The notes below the pieces were generated by a model, which searched no databases, was not told where the DNA came from, and was given only the letters and a program-made list of their open reading frames with translations. Position numbers and translations under genes: made by a program. 32,687 bases of DNA from Sphingobacteriales bacterium. Lineage in GTDB: Bacteria > Bacteroidota > Bacteroidia > Chitinophagales > Chitinophagaceae. The stretch lies in contig OMJB01000054.1 in the NCBI GenBank assembly GCA_900299255.1, positions 1 through 32,687 on the forward strand, in the 5' to 3' direction. Positions 23,831 through 32,098 of this stretch are shown here, one piece after another. Positions within the stretch are counted from its first letter, which is position 1. Each line of letters begins with the position of its first letter.

Positions 23831-24154
23831 CTATTTCTTACGGTAGTAAATCTGATCGTCGTTAAACTCGGTCAGCGCCTGAAGCGGTGCATTTGCCATA
23901 CGTTCGTATATGCGCGAAATTTCGATCTGCTCTTTGTTTTCATGCACTTCTTCGAGGTTGTCGCCATGCACAGTAAATTCATCAAGCTTACGATGAAGTT
24001 CTTCCTTCATGGTTACTGATATCTGATTGGCACGGCGTGATACTACGACGATGGACTCGTACAGGTTGCCGGTTTTTTCTTTCATTGCTATAACATCGCG
24101 TGTTTCCACCAATGGATTAACGGACGTAAGTGATTTTCTATTTGTGCTGCTCAT
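23831..24154 (-). CDS. rpoZ: DNA-directed RNA polymerase subunit omega
   Basis: The 107-residue protein has the Rpb6/omega pattern: an N-terminal segment with TRDVIAMKEKTGNLYESIVVVSRRANQI corresponding to the helix that clamps the beta-prime C-terminus, then a charged region and a tail ending IYYRKK. Omega helps assemble RNA polymerase and may affect sigma choice. The start overlaps the end of bamD by 17 bp, the common Bacteroidota arrangement. In many relatives coaBC follows; here a terminator does. Confidence 0.88.
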   Translation of the reverse strand: MSSTNRKSLTSVNPLVETRDVIAMKEKTGNLYESIVVVSRRANQISVTMKEELHRKLDEFTVHGDNLEEVHENKEQIEISRIYERMANAPLQALTEFNDDQIYYRKK

Positions 24155-24956
24155 CGCGTATTTTTTTTACTTTGTTGGTTGCTTCTGAATATAATTTACT
24201 TGCTTCGTTCAGGTACTTTGAATTCGGATAAGTGTCTTTAAGCTCAGTGTAGGCGCTTATTGCATTGGCATAACGCTCTTCCTGCTTATCGGCGATACTG
24301 GCTTTAGCGTACTTGTACATTGACCTCATAATCATGTACTGGTAGAGGTCATTATTAGGTGATTCCGGAAAATTACGCATCACACTTTTGTACGCTACAG
24401 TAGCTGCTTTATACTGATTGATATTGTAATAGAGTTTTGCCGCGCCTGATTGTTTCATTTCCAGTTTGCTTTTAGACTGGTCTATGTAGCTGTTGGCTTC
24501 AGCCATTCTTTTTGAGTTGGGGTACCTGTTGGTATACGACTGCAATGCTTCCAGTGCTTTAATAGAATTGGTCTGGTCCAGGGAATATTTGGGTGCATAT
24601 TTAAACAGGCATACAGCACTCATGAATTCACATTCTTCAGCGTCTTTGCTTGATGGGAAATATTCTGTAAAATTCTTGAAGTAATAAGATGCGTCCAGAT
24701 AATCTTTGGTGTAATAAAAGGTATAGGCGTATTTGTAAAAAATTGCTTCGTAATTGCGGGTACTTTTCATCACAGGCATCAGCTCTTTATACAACTCATT
24801 GGCATGAACGTAGTGCTTCTTGTCGAAATACTCATTTGCCTTGGTGAGTTTGTAATTTACGTCACTGCTTTTCCTCACTCTTTCAAAGCCACTACAGGAA
24901 GCAAGCAACGTAACGCAGATCAGGAAATATAAAAAATGTCTGATTCGAATTTCCAT
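24138..24956 (-). CDS. bamD: Outer-membrane assembly lipoprotein BamD
   Basis: BamD is the essential TPR lipoprotein that recruits BamA-type outer-membrane proteins. The 272-residue product has a lipobox (LLASC, Cys21) and five TPR-like helical hairpins (about 35-250) including ANEYFDKKHYVHANELYKEL and SYYFKNFTEYFPSSKDAEE. The frame opens upstream at a TTG at 24968, but that TTG is the end of a TATATTTG promoter element, so the ATG at 24956 (MEIRIRHF) is the start. It overlaps rpoZ by 17 bp. Confidence 0.93.
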   Translation of the reverse strand: MEIRIRHFLYFLICVTLLASCSGFERVRKSSDVNYKLTKANEYFDKKHYVHANELYKELMPVMKSTRNYEAIFYKYAYTFYYTKDYLDASYYFKNFTEYFPSSKDAEECEFMSAVCLFKYAPKYSLDQTNSIKALEALQSYTNRYPNSKRMAEANSYIDQSKSKLEMKQSGAAKLYYNINQYKAATVAYKSVMRNFPESPNNDLYQYMIMRSMYKYAKASIADKQEERYANAISAYTELKDTYPNSKYLNEASKLYSEATNKVKKIRDEQHK

Positions 24957-24965
24957 AAAGGGAGG

Positions 24966-24973
24966 CAAATATA
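24966..24973 (-). promoter_or_regulatory. -7 element TATATTTG of the bamD-rpoZ unit
   Basis: An exact match to TAnnTTTG on the minus strand, ending nine bases before the bamD ATG, which implies a leader of about five bases. An inverted repeat CCGGATTCCGG (about 24984-24994) sits upstream near the -33 position. Confidence 0.5.
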
Positions 24974-25012
24974 TTGAAAAAAGCCGGATTCCGGAAATCG
25001 GGTACGATGTAA

Positions 25013-25045
25013 AAAGTTAAAAAACGCCACAATATGTGGTGTTTT
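25013..25045 (-). terminator. Second of two tandem terminators after the small exported protein
   Basis: AAAACGCCAC at 25021-25030 pairs with GTGGTGTTTT at 25036-25045 (one G-U pair), with a 5-nt loop and T-rich sequence beyond on the minus strand. It is a backup terminator located just before the bamD promoter. Confidence 0.7.
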
Positions 25046-25063
25046 ATTGGTATGTATAGGCAT

Positions 25064-25089
25064 AAAAAAACCACCGGAAACCGGTGGTT
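25064..25089 (-). terminator. First of two tandem terminators after the small exported protein
   Basis: A perfect 9-bp stem (AACCACCGG at 25069-25077 with 25081-25089) and a 3-nt loop run into seven Ts on the minus strand. It begins 22 bp after the stop codon at 25111. Confidence 0.9.
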
Positions 25090-25110
25090 GAAAAATTGAT
25101 ATAATGAATT

Positions 25111-25581
25111 CTATTCATTTTTGTCGTAGAGCAGGTTGAATATCTGGTCATCACCGAGTACCAGCCATACCTTATCAATATCGTCTGCTGTAAATTTAGT
25201 GTGGAAGCAGAAATACTGGTAGTGGGTAGTGCTGCCTTTTACAGTATAGTTGCATGCAAAATCACCGTCTTTGGCTACAGTTGTGTAGCTGCGCAGCAGC
25301 TTGCTTGATTTCAGCAGGATATTGATCTTGTAGTTATTCCATTCCAGTGCTCCGCTGGCATTGTTGATAATAGCTGCCTTAATATGCAGAAACCCTTCTA
25401 CGTCTTTTGATTCCTCCCACGTGTAAGTAGTAGGATAGAACCCAAACACGAAATTCGTGGTTTTGCTGTCGTTGCTGATCAGCTCATAATAGAATGGATT
25501 TTTCTTTGTACTACCGCTTTGTGCATTTGCCCCAAAAGCCAGGAGTACCAGTAGTGCCAATATTAGTTGTTTTTTAAGCAT
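25111..25581 (-). CDS. Small exported hypothetical protein
   Basis: The 156-residue protein begins with a clean signal peptide (MLKKQLILALLVLLAFGANA, cut before QSG). The mature part is beta-rich, with a single pair of cysteines (FACNYT and QYFCFH) that may form a disulfide, and no lipobox or sorting domain. I do not recognise the family. It lies between asnS and bamD on the same strand with terminators on both sides, so it is monocistronic. Confidence 0.7.
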   Translation of the reverse strand: MLKKQLILALLVLLAFGANAQSGSTKKNPFYYELISNDSKTTNFVFGFYPTTYTWEESKDVEGFLHIKAAIINNASGALEWNNYKINILLKSSKLLRSYTTVAKDGDFACNYTVKGSTTHYQYFCFHTKFTADDIDKVWLVLGDDQIFNLLYDKNE

Positions 25582-25652
25582 TTTCCGTGATTTTAATTGT
25601 TTACGTTTTAATGAGTGGAAATTGAAAGAACAATATTAGAGCGGAAAAGTGC

Positions 25653-25679
25653 AAAAAAATACCACAAAAGTGGTATTTT
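25653..25679 (-). terminator. Terminator of asnS
   Basis: A perfect 10-bp stem (AAAATACCAC at 25656-25665 with 25670-25679) and AAAA loop, with a run of Ts on the minus strand. It begins 56 bp after the asnS stop. Confidence 0.88.
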
Positions 25680-25734
25680 ATGTCAGGTTTTAAAAAAATC
25701 CTGATTGTTTTTTTCAAGTGTTTTCTGTTGATAC

Positions 25735-27165
25735 TTAAAACTCTGCATTCTTTGGAGTCCTTGGGAACGGTATTACGTCGCGGATGTTGGTCATGCCGGT
25801 AACGAAGAGTACCATGCGCTCAAAACCCAGCCCGAATCCAGCATGCGGCACACCACCAAAACGCCGTGTATCGAGGTACCAGTACATTTCTTCGGTAGGA
25901 ATATGCATCTCTTCCATGCGCTGCGTAAGCTTGTCCAGCCGTTCTTCCCTCTGCGATCCGCCTACTATTTCACCTATGCCCGGTGCCAGTATGTCCATTG
26001 CGGCTACAGTTTTGCCATCATCATTCTGGCGCATGTAAAACGCTTTGATCTCTTTGGGATAGCCTGTAACTATGACCGGTTTTTTAAAGTGTTTTTCTAC
26101 CAGGTACCGTTCGTGCTCACTCTGCATATCTATGCCCCACTTTACATCGTACTGGAATTTCTTTTTCTTGTATGCCGTTGAATCAAGTAAGATATCAATA
26201 GCTTCAGTGTAGGTAATGCGTTCAAATTTATTATTGAGTACAAATTCCAGTTTCTCTATCAGGCCCATTTCACTACGCTCGTTCATTGGCTTTTGCTTTT
26301 CTTCATCGGCCAAGCGTGTGGCAAGGAAGTCGAGGTCTTCGCGGTTATGCTCCAGCGCATAGCTGATCACAAATTTCAGCAGATCCTCGGCCAGGTCCAT
26401 GTTGTCATAAATATCATTGAATGCAACTTCCGGTTCAATCATCCAGAACTCGGCCAAATGGCGTGCAGTGTTTGAATTCTCCGCTCTGAATGTAGGCCCG
26501 AAAGTATATACCTCGCTGAATGCCATAGCACCCAGTTCGGCTTCAAGCTGGCCGCTTACAGTAAGGTTAGTGGCACGGCCAAAGAAGTCTTCTTTAAAAT
26601 TTATAGTGCCGTCTTCGTTGCGTGGCGGATTGTCAAAAGGCAGTGTAGATACTCTGAACATTTCTCCGGCACCCTCGGCATCTGAAGCAGTTACAATAGG
26701 TGTATGCAGGTACACAAAGCCCCTGTCGTTAAAAAATTTATGTATGGCATAGGCAAGTGTATGGCGCACACGAAATACTGCACCAAATGTATTGGTACGG
26801 AAGCGCAGGTGGGCTATCTCGCGCAGGTATTCCAGGCTCGGGCGGTTTTTTAATTGCAGCGGAAATTTTTCCGGATCGCATTCGCCGAGAATCGTGACAG
26901 CATCAGCTTTGATTTCAACTTTCTGCCCCTTGCCCTGTGAAGCAATGACCATGCCATCCACGCTTATTGATACGCCATTATTAATGCCCTTGATCAGCTG
27001 TTCATCTGCATCCAGCCCTATCACAACCTGCAGGTTGCCCATACACGAACCGTCGTTCAGCGCTATAAACTGATTGTTGCGGAATGAGCGCACCCAGCCC
27101 TTTACATTTACCTGATAATCACATTTATCGCTTTGCAGAATCTCTTTGATCTTTGTCCGTTGCAT
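25735..27165 (-). CDS. asnS: Asparaginyl-tRNA synthetase
   Basis: AsnRS charges tRNA-Asn with asparagine in the cytoplasm. The 476-residue enzyme is complete: an N-terminal OB-fold anticodon-binding domain (about 15-110, [20 protein letters not shown]) and a class II catalytic domain with motif 2 ([25 protein letters not shown]) and motif 3 ([21 protein letters not shown]), ending [10 protein letters not shown]. The residues AEFWMIEPE rather than the aspartyl pattern support Asn over Asp specificity. Its presence suggests direct charging rather than reliance on GatCAB for Asn. A 6-bp stem hairpin (27184-27200) lies in the leader. Confidence 0.97.
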   Translation of the reverse strand: MQRTKIKEILQSDKCDYQVNVKGWVRSFRNNQFIALNDGSCMGNLQVVIGLDADEQLIKGINNGVSISVDGMVIASQGKGQKVEIKADAVTILGECDPEKFPLQLKNRPSLEYLREIAHLRFRTNTFGAVFRVRHTLAYAIHKFFNDRGFVYLHTPIVTASDAEGAGEMFRVSTLPFDNPPRNEDGTINFKEDFFGRATNLTVSGQLEAELGAMAFSEVYTFGPTFRAENSNTARHLAEFWMIEPEVAFNDIYDNMDLAEDLLKFVISYALEHNREDLDFLATRLADEEKQKPMNERSEMGLIEKLEFVLNNKFERITYTEAIDILLDSTAYKKKKFQYDVKWGIDMQSEHERYLVEKHFKKPVIVTGYPKEIKAFYMRQNDDGKTVAAMDILAPGIGEIVGGSQREERLDKLTQRMEEMHIPTEEMYWYLDTRRFGGVPHAGFGLGFERMVLFVTGMTNIRDVIPFPRTPKNAEF

Positions 27166-27183
27166 TGTATATAGTTTAACCTG

Positions 27184-27200
27184 ATGCCGTTTGCCGGCAT
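27184..27200 (-). repeat. Hairpin in the asnS leader
   Basis: A perfect 6-bp inverted repeat, ATGCCG (27184-27189) and CGGCAT (27195-27200) with a 5-nt loop, 19 bp before the asnS start. TAATTTCG, one mismatch from the -7 consensus, lies a little further upstream on the minus strand. There is no T-box-like antiterminator visible. Confidence 0.4.
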
Positions 27201-27285
27201 ATTAATTGTTGGCGAAATTAAGCCCGATTATTTTTTGCGTAAAATTATTTTTTAGATTCTGAACGTTCTGTGAATATGAACGTGA

Positions 27286-27663
27286 CTATCTGGAGAAAAA
27301 AAGGTACTTAACTGCAATAGCCATCAATAGTGCTCCAAATATCCTCTTTAGGGTCACTTCTTCCAGATTTAAAGCAATCTTGCTCCCGAAAAAACTGCCC
27401 ACAACAAAAGCTATAACCAATATGGCGGCTACCCTGAAATCTACATAGCCGGATTTATAATAATTGATAACAGCCAGCAGTCCGATTGGTGGCAACAGCA
27501 TGGCAAGTGAGGTGCCCTGTGCCATTTTCTGGCTGACCGCAAATAGCATGACGAGTGAGGGAACAATAATGATTCCGCCACCTATTCCAATCATACTGCT
27601 AAGTAGGCCAGCCACCAGCCCTATGATCAGTAGGCCCAATAAAGTCACGATGCTGATATTCAT
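27286..27663 (-). CDS. Half-size TauE/SafE (TSUP) membrane protein
   Basis: The 125-residue product has four predicted membrane helices and the family motif LLSSMIGIGGGIIIVPSL, followed by AQGTSLAMLLPP and GSFFGSKIAL. TauE/SafE proteins export sulfite, sulfoacetate or similar anions and usually have about 250 residues in two such halves; this corresponds to one half and would have to dimerise, if functional. Short versions of this kind are known in Bacteroidota. ATG 27663 gives a natural membrane-protein start; the frame's upstream extension to 27792 lacks features. No frameshift remnant of a second half is visible downstream. Confidence 0.82.
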   Translation of the reverse strand: MNISIVTLLGLLIIGLVAGLLSSMIGIGGGIIIVPSLVMLFAVSQKMAQGTSLAMLLPPIGLLAVINYYKSGYVDFRVAAILVIAFVVGSFFGSKIALNLEEVTLKRIFGALLMAIAVKYLFFSR

Positions 27664-28045
27664 CTTTTTTTTGATTTTGTTGTCGTAAATTCTGGTTTCT
27701 TCAGGCAAAATTACTGTATTAAAGGCTACTATCTTCAGAACCGGAAGGGGTGGGTTGGGAAATCCACATGGGGAGTTGCACCAGTGTGTCACATATTAAA
27801 AAATTGCTACAGTTGCCATTTTCTTTTACTACTCAAATGCGCATGTTGTTTATGTAATATGTGGTCAAGTTAGCCGTCCGAAGGAGTGTATTGAAGGCTT
27901 TGTAGGCAGCAGGTGAAGCCGGAATTTGCGGTAATGCACAGCAATCCACATTAATCCACAGGTAATTAACAGCGGATGGATGAAATAAGGGGTTTAAACA
28001 GGCTGAAATCGTTTACTGGCAAGGGTTTGGGCTTATATATAAACT
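27664..28045. other. Gene-free divergent region with DnaA-box-like sequences
   Basis: No supported gene. Sequences resembling the DnaA box occur at 27942-27950 (CAATCCACA, two mismatches) and 27952-27960 (TAATCCACA, one mismatch), with an exact inverse box just after the region at 28046-28054. A short TATATATAA stretch lies at about 28034-28042. The region separates a minus-strand block from the plus-strand cell-division cluster and must carry the promoters of both. Confidence 0.45.
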
Positions 28046-28054
28046 TGTGGATAA
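28046..28054 (-). promoter_or_regulatory. Perfect DnaA box
   Basis: TGTGGATAA is the exact reverse complement of the consensus TTATCCACA. A one-mismatch copy (TTTTCCACA) follows at 28116-28124, flanking the MraZ-type operator. The context suggests DnaA-linked control of the division cluster or, less likely, part of an origin; both are inference. Confidence 0.5.
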
Positions 28055-28073
28055 ATATGTATTGCCAAATTGG

Positions 28074-28108
28074 TGGGAATTTGTGGGATTTTGTGTTATT
28101 TTGTGTTT
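28074..28108 (+). promoter_or_regulatory. MraZ-type operator: four direct repeats at 10-bp spacing
   Basis: TGGGA at 28074, TGGGA at 28084, TGTTA at 28094 and TGTTT at 28104 are separated by exactly five bases each (the spacers being T-rich). TGGGN repeats with 5-nt spacers are the known binding sites of MraZ upstream of its own gene in other bacteria. The array ends 19 bp before the mraZ start, which fits autorepression. Confidence 0.7.
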
Positions 28109-28127
28109 ATTATTATTTTCCACACTG

Positions 28128-28595
28128 ATGGCCAACTTTCTAGGTGAATGTGAAGTAGCAATTGACGCCAAAGGGCGCTTTTTGCTGCCGTCTGGATTCC
28201 GGAAGCAACTTGCTGAAGGGAACGGGGGAAAGTTTGTAATAAACCGTGGTATAGAAAACTGCCTCACGATATACACTGAAGATGTATGGGAAGAGGTAAG
28301 TGGGAAAGTAAATAAGCTGAACGACTTCAAGGCCAGCGTGAGGAAATTCAAAAGGTTATTCCTGAACGGGGCAACAAGGGTAGAACTGGATAGTGCAGAC
28401 AGGATGCTGCTGCCAAAGAACCTGCTGGAATATGCAGGGATAAAAAAAGATGCTGTGTTTAGTCCGCAGGGCAATAAAGTAGAATTGTGGGATAAAGATA
28501 CGTATTATAAATACATACAGGAAAATTCAGGATCATACAGTGACCTGGCTGACGATGTAGCAGAAGATTTCGGAACTCCATTAGATAAAATTTAG
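28128..28595 (+). CDS. mraZ: Transcriptional regulator MraZ
   Basis: MraZ is the AbrB-like DNA-binding protein that heads the division/cell-wall cluster and represses it. The 155-residue protein has two SpoVT/AbrB-like halves (about 3-55 with IDAKGRFLLPSGFRKQL, and about 75-125 with LDSADRMLLPKNLLEYAGI); the second half has Asp in place of Gly in the DxxGR motif. The frame opens at 28047, but that part overlaps the operator repeats, and MANFLGECEVAIDAKGR from ATG 28128 is the family start. rsmH follows after 3 bp. Confidence 0.96.
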   Translation: MANFLGECEVAIDAKGRFLLPSGFRKQLAEGNGGKFVINRGIENCLTIYTEDVWEEVSGKVNKLNDFKASVRKFKRLFLNGATRVELDSADRMLLPKNLLEYAGIKKDAVFSPQGNKVELWDKDTYYKYIQENSGSYSDLADDVAEDFGTPLDKI

Positions 28596-28598
28596 CGA

Positions 28599-29507
28599 AT
28601 GGGCAATCCGGGAAATTACCATACAACAGTTCTTTTACATGAGGCGGTTGATGGGTTGGCAGTAAAGGAAGACGGTGTATATGTTGACGCAACGTTTGGT
28701 GGAGGAGGGCACAGCAGGCTGATACTGGAAAAGCTGGGGCCGGAAGGAAGGTTGATAGCTTTTGATCAGGATGCAGATGCGTGGAGCAATAAACCGGATG
28801 ATAACAGGCTGATACCGGTTACAGAGAATTTTAAATACCTGCGCCGTTTTTTACGGCTGCATGGGCATAAGGAAGTAGATGGAATATTGGCGGATCTGGG
28901 TGTAAGTTCTTTTCAGTTTGATACAGCAGAGCGTGGATTTTCGATTCGCTTTGACGGACCGCTGGATATGCGGATGGATAAACGCTCCGAGCTGACTGCT
29001 GCAAAGGTTTTGCAGACGTATAGCGAGGCACAACTGCTTCAGATTTTTGAGCAGTACGGCGAAGTGAGGAATTCGAGGCAACTGGCAAAGCATATTGTAG
29101 CAAGCAGGAGAGGGATGAGCATACAAACCATTGAAACCCTGAAGGCGATACTGGCATCGGTGATGAAAGGAAATCCGAACAAGTATCTGGCGCAGGTTTT
29201 TCAGGCACTGCGGATAGAGGTGAATGATGAGTTGGGGGTGCTAAAAGAGTTTTTGCAGCAGGCAGCAGAGAGTCTGAAGCCAGGAGGAAGACTAAGTATA
29301 ATTTCGTTTCACTCTCTTGAAGACAGGATAGTGAAACAATACATAAAGAGAGGAAGGTGGGATGAACCGGGTGCGTATGAAAAAGTGGCAAAGCCATTGT
29401 TGAAACCGGTAAATCCAAAACCATTAGAACCAACGGAAGCTGAGCTGAAAATAAACAGCAGGTCGAGGAGTGCCAAACTGAGAGTAGGAGAGCGGGTGGC
29501 CGGTTAA
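28599..29507 (+). CDS. rsmH: 16S rRNA (cytosine-1402-N4)-methyltransferase RsmH
   Basis: RsmH (MraW) N4-methylates C1402 in the 16S rRNA P site using S-adenosylmethionine. The 302-residue protein has the family motifs: HTTVLLHEAVDGL at the start, SAM motif I VDATFGGGGHS, AFDQDADA, the DLGVSSFQFDTAERGFS loop and ISFHSLEDRIVKQYI. Usual length. It lies 3 bp after mraZ, the near-universal order. The next gene begins 53 bp later. Confidence 0.97.
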   Translation: MGNPGNYHTTVLLHEAVDGLAVKEDGVYVDATFGGGGHSRLILEKLGPEGRLIAFDQDADAWSNKPDDNRLIPVTENFKYLRRFLRLHGHKEVDGILADLGVSSFQFDTAERGFSIRFDGPLDMRMDKRSELTAAKVLQTYSEAQLLQIFEQYGEVRNSRQLAKHIVASRRGMSIQTIETLKAILASVMKGNPNKYLAQVFQALRIEVNDELGVLKEFLQQAAESLKPGGRLSIISFHSLEDRIVKQYIKRGRWDEPGAYEKVAKPLLKPVNPKPLEPTEAELKINSRSRSAKLRVGERVAG

Positions 29508-29560
29508 AGTTGGGGATGGCTGATGTGCAGCAAAAGCAGGGCAATTGCCTTTGAATATAA

Positions 29561-29941
29561 ATGAGTACTGAGGAGCAGAGCAAGCAGGAAGAATTGATGA
29601 CCCCGGCACAAAGGGTTAAAAACGACTGGAAGTCGTTAGTGGAGAAGGTTTCCTATAGAGCAATCGTAAATAACATTCCATACCTCGCATTTGTTGTTTT
29701 GTTGTGTGTGCTGTATATCAGCAACAGTCACCGTGCTATAGAGATGCAGCGCGAGCTGAATGCGCAGAACAAACAGCTTAAAGAACTCAGGTGGAAGTAT
29801 ATGGATGTGAAATCTCAGCTGATGTATGTGAAGACAGAAACGCAGGTAATTAAGAATGCAGAGAAAATAGGGCTGAAGCCTTCATTACTTCCGGCATACA
29901 AGGTAACTACAGGAGCGAGTTCAAAAACAGAAATGCGCTGA
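29561..29941 (+). CDS. FtsL-like cell division protein
   Basis: The 126-residue protein is bitopic: a charged cytosolic N-terminus (about 1-40), one transmembrane helix (about 41-60, PYLAFVVLLCVLYI) and a periplasmic coiled coil (about 62-95, with heptad-like ELNAQNKQLKELRWKYMDVK) followed by a short tail ending KIGLKPSLLPAYK, as in FtsL/FtsB-type divisome proteins. Position between rsmH and ftsI is the normal ftsL slot. Sequence similarity within this family is low, so the name rests on topology and location. Confidence 0.87.
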   Translation: MSTEEQSKQEELMTPAQRVKNDWKSLVEKVSYRAIVNNIPYLAFVVLLCVLYISNSHRAIEMQRELNAQNKQLKELRWKYMDVKSQLMYVKTETQVIKNAEKIGLKPSLLPAYKVTTGASSKTEMR

Positions 29942-30004
29942 GCGGTCAAGACAGGGAAAAGACAAAACAGAGAATAAAAACAAATCAGAAAACCAGAAGA
30001 TAAA

Positions 30005-32098
30005 TTGACGATCAAAAAAGACATACGATTCAGGGTATACATTGCCTTTACCTGCATCTGCCTGCTTGGTTGTGCTATTATCATAAAGGCGGCACTGATA
30101 CAAATACATGAAGGGCCTAAGCTGAGGGCTATGGCCAGGGAAATGCATACGAGGTTTGATACGCTGCTGGCAGACCGTGGTAATATTTATACGGAGGATG
30201 GCGTACTGCTGAGTTCTTCTATACCTGAGTTTGATGTGCACATAGATTTCTCAGTGATGGACTCGGGCTTGTTTGCCAAAAATATTGATTCGCTGTGCTT
30301 GTGTGTTTCCCGACTGATCATGGATAAAACTGCTGAGCAGTATAAGGAGGAATTTGTAAGGGCTTATGAGGAGGGAGAGAAATACTACCCGCTTAGCCAC
30401 CGGAAGTTTAAATACTTTGAGTATGAAGCACTTCGTTCGTTCCCCATATTTAATAAAGGAAAAGGAAGAGGTGGTTTTATTGTGGATTCTAAAGAGAAGA
30501 GAGTGAATCCGTATAATATGCTGGCTTTCCGTACTATTGGAATTTTCAGAGATAGCAATGTGTCGGGTTTAGAAGCAACCTACAATAAAGCGCTGGTGGG
30601 TGAAAATGGCAGGCGTGTAGTACAGAAAAGCACCGGTAATGTGTGGGTGCCTATTGAAGGCTCTGAGTTGGAACCCCAGAATGGAAAGGATATTGTTACT
30701 ACACTGGATATAAATGTGCAGGATGTGGCCGAGCATGCCTTGATGAGCATTCTGCAGAAATATGAATGCCTATACGGTACCTGCATTGTAATGGAGGTGA
30801 AGACAGGTAAAATTAAAACACTGGTGAATCTGGGTCGGCAGCCGGACGGTAGTTACTGGGAGGATTTTAATTACGCGATGATGCCAACGGAGCCGGGTTC
30901 TACATTTAAGCTGGTAACCTTGCTTTCCCTGCTCAATGATAAATTGATCAACGTAGATCAGATAGTAGATGCTGAGGGTGGAGCAATACATTTTGGCAAC
31001 AGATTGATGCGCGATTCACATCTTGGCTTAGGTGCTATGCCGATCTGGAAAGCGTTTGCAGAATCGAGTAATGCGGCTATGGCAAAGCTTGCGAATGCCA
31101 ATTATAAAGACAATCCATCGCAGTTTGTAAATCACTTGTTGCAGTTTCATTTAGATCAGCCTACCGGTATTGATCTGTTTGGCGAAAGAAGGACTGTAAT
31201 TATCAAGCCAACCAGCACATCATGGAGTAATACCTCACTGCCATGGATGGCTACAGGCTATGGAGTGCAGATCACGCCATTGCACACGTGCATGCTATAT
31301 AATTCGATAGCCAACGATGGTAAGATGATGAAGCCATACCTCGTAAGTGCCATCAAAGAGTACGGCAAGGAAGTGAAGAAATTTGAACCAACAGAAATTG
31401 TGAAAGTAGGCGATTCGAGTGTTGTAGCACAGATAAGGAAATGTACACGTGCTGTTGTGACTGAAGGAACTGCAAAGGGAATTGAGTCGCCGTTCTATAC
31501 TATTTCGGGTAAAACAGGAACAGCACAGGTAGCCGACAAAGGAATAAGTTATACTGATGGCGTTTATCAGGGTTCATTTGTTGGCTATATGCCAGCAGAT
31601 CAGCCTAAATACACCATTTGTGTGGTCATACGTACAAAGCCGCATTCTGTAGCGTATTACGGTGGTGCGATTGCAGCTCCCGTATTCAGGATGGTAGCTG
31701 ATAAGATATTTTCTGAGAACATTGGCGCATGGGGTGGCCCGCTCGACAGCCTGGCAAGAAACAACTCCGGTGCTGTGGTTGCAAAATCAGCAACAAACAG
31801 GAACTACCAAACGCTGTTTCGTGCTATTCAGAAGAAATTGCCTTTACCTAATGAGGATAAAAGCAGGATGATGGAGGTAAGTACAGATTCAAATAGGGTA
31901 GCGTCTGTAGTACCGAAAGTAATGTACAGAAACATAATGCCGGATCTGAAAGGGATGGGACTTAAAGATGCTGTGTATATACTGGAAACAGAAGGACTAC
32001 AGGTGCAAGTGAAAGGAAAGGGGAAAGTACAGGATCAATCTATAGCACCGGGAACTATTGTTAACAAAGGACAAAACATAATACTGCAACTGAGCTAA
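30005..32098 (+). CDS. ftsI: Peptidoglycan transpeptidase FtsI (PBP3) with PASTA domain
   Basis: FtsI cross-links septal murein in the divisome. The 697-residue protein has an N-terminal membrane helix (about 10-32), a PBP dimerisation domain (ADRGNIYTEDG near 55), the transpeptidase with catalytic Ser299 (STFK), the SSN triad (354-356) and KTGT (503-506), and a C-terminal PASTA domain (about 640-697). No ATG occurs before the transmembrane helix after the preceding in-frame stop, so the TTG at 30005 is the probable start. It lies 63 bp after the FtsL-like gene, and its stop overlaps the murE ATG by one base. Confidence 0.96.
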   Translation: MTIKKDIRFRVYIAFTCICLLGCAIIIKAALIQIHEGPKLRAMAREMHTRFDTLLADRGNIYTEDGVLLSSSIPEFDVHIDFSVMDSGLFAKNIDSLCLCVSRLIMDKTAEQYKEEFVRAYEEGEKYYPLSHRKFKYFEYEALRSFPIFNKGKGRGGFIVDSKEKRVNPYNMLAFRTIGIFRDSNVSGLEATYNKALVGENGRRVVQKSTGNVWVPIEGSELEPQNGKDIVTTLDINVQDVAEHALMSILQKYECLYGTCIVMEVKTGKIKTLVNLGRQPDGSYWEDFNYAMMPTEPGSTFKLVTLLSLLNDKLINVDQIVDAEGGAIHFGNRLMRDSHLGLGAMPIWKAFAESSNAAMAKLANANYKDNPSQFVNHLLQFHLDQPTGIDLFGERRTVIIKPTSTSWSNTSLPWMATGYGVQITPLHTCMLYNSIANDGKMMKPYLVSAIKEYGKEVKKFEPTEIVKVGDSSVVAQIRKCTRAVVTEGTAKGIESPFYTISGKTGTAQVADKGISYTDGVYQGSFVGYMPADQPKYTICVVIRTKPHSVAYYGGAIAAPVFRMVADKIFSENIGAWGGPLDSLARNNSGAVVAKSATNRNYQTLFRAIQKKLPLPNEDKSRMMEVSTDSNRVASVVPKVMYRNIMPDLKGMGLKDAVYILETEGLQVQVKGKGKVQDQSIAPGTIVNKGQNIILQLS

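Noticed and set aside
25021-25089. Small CRISPR-like or REP repeat cluster
   Set aside because: The two hairpins differ in sequence and each has a T-tract on the minus strand, so tandem terminators explain them.
28831-29583. 250-codon minus-strand frame inside rsmH
   Set aside because: It is antisense to a clear RsmH and rich in Leu/Ser/Pro without domain signals.
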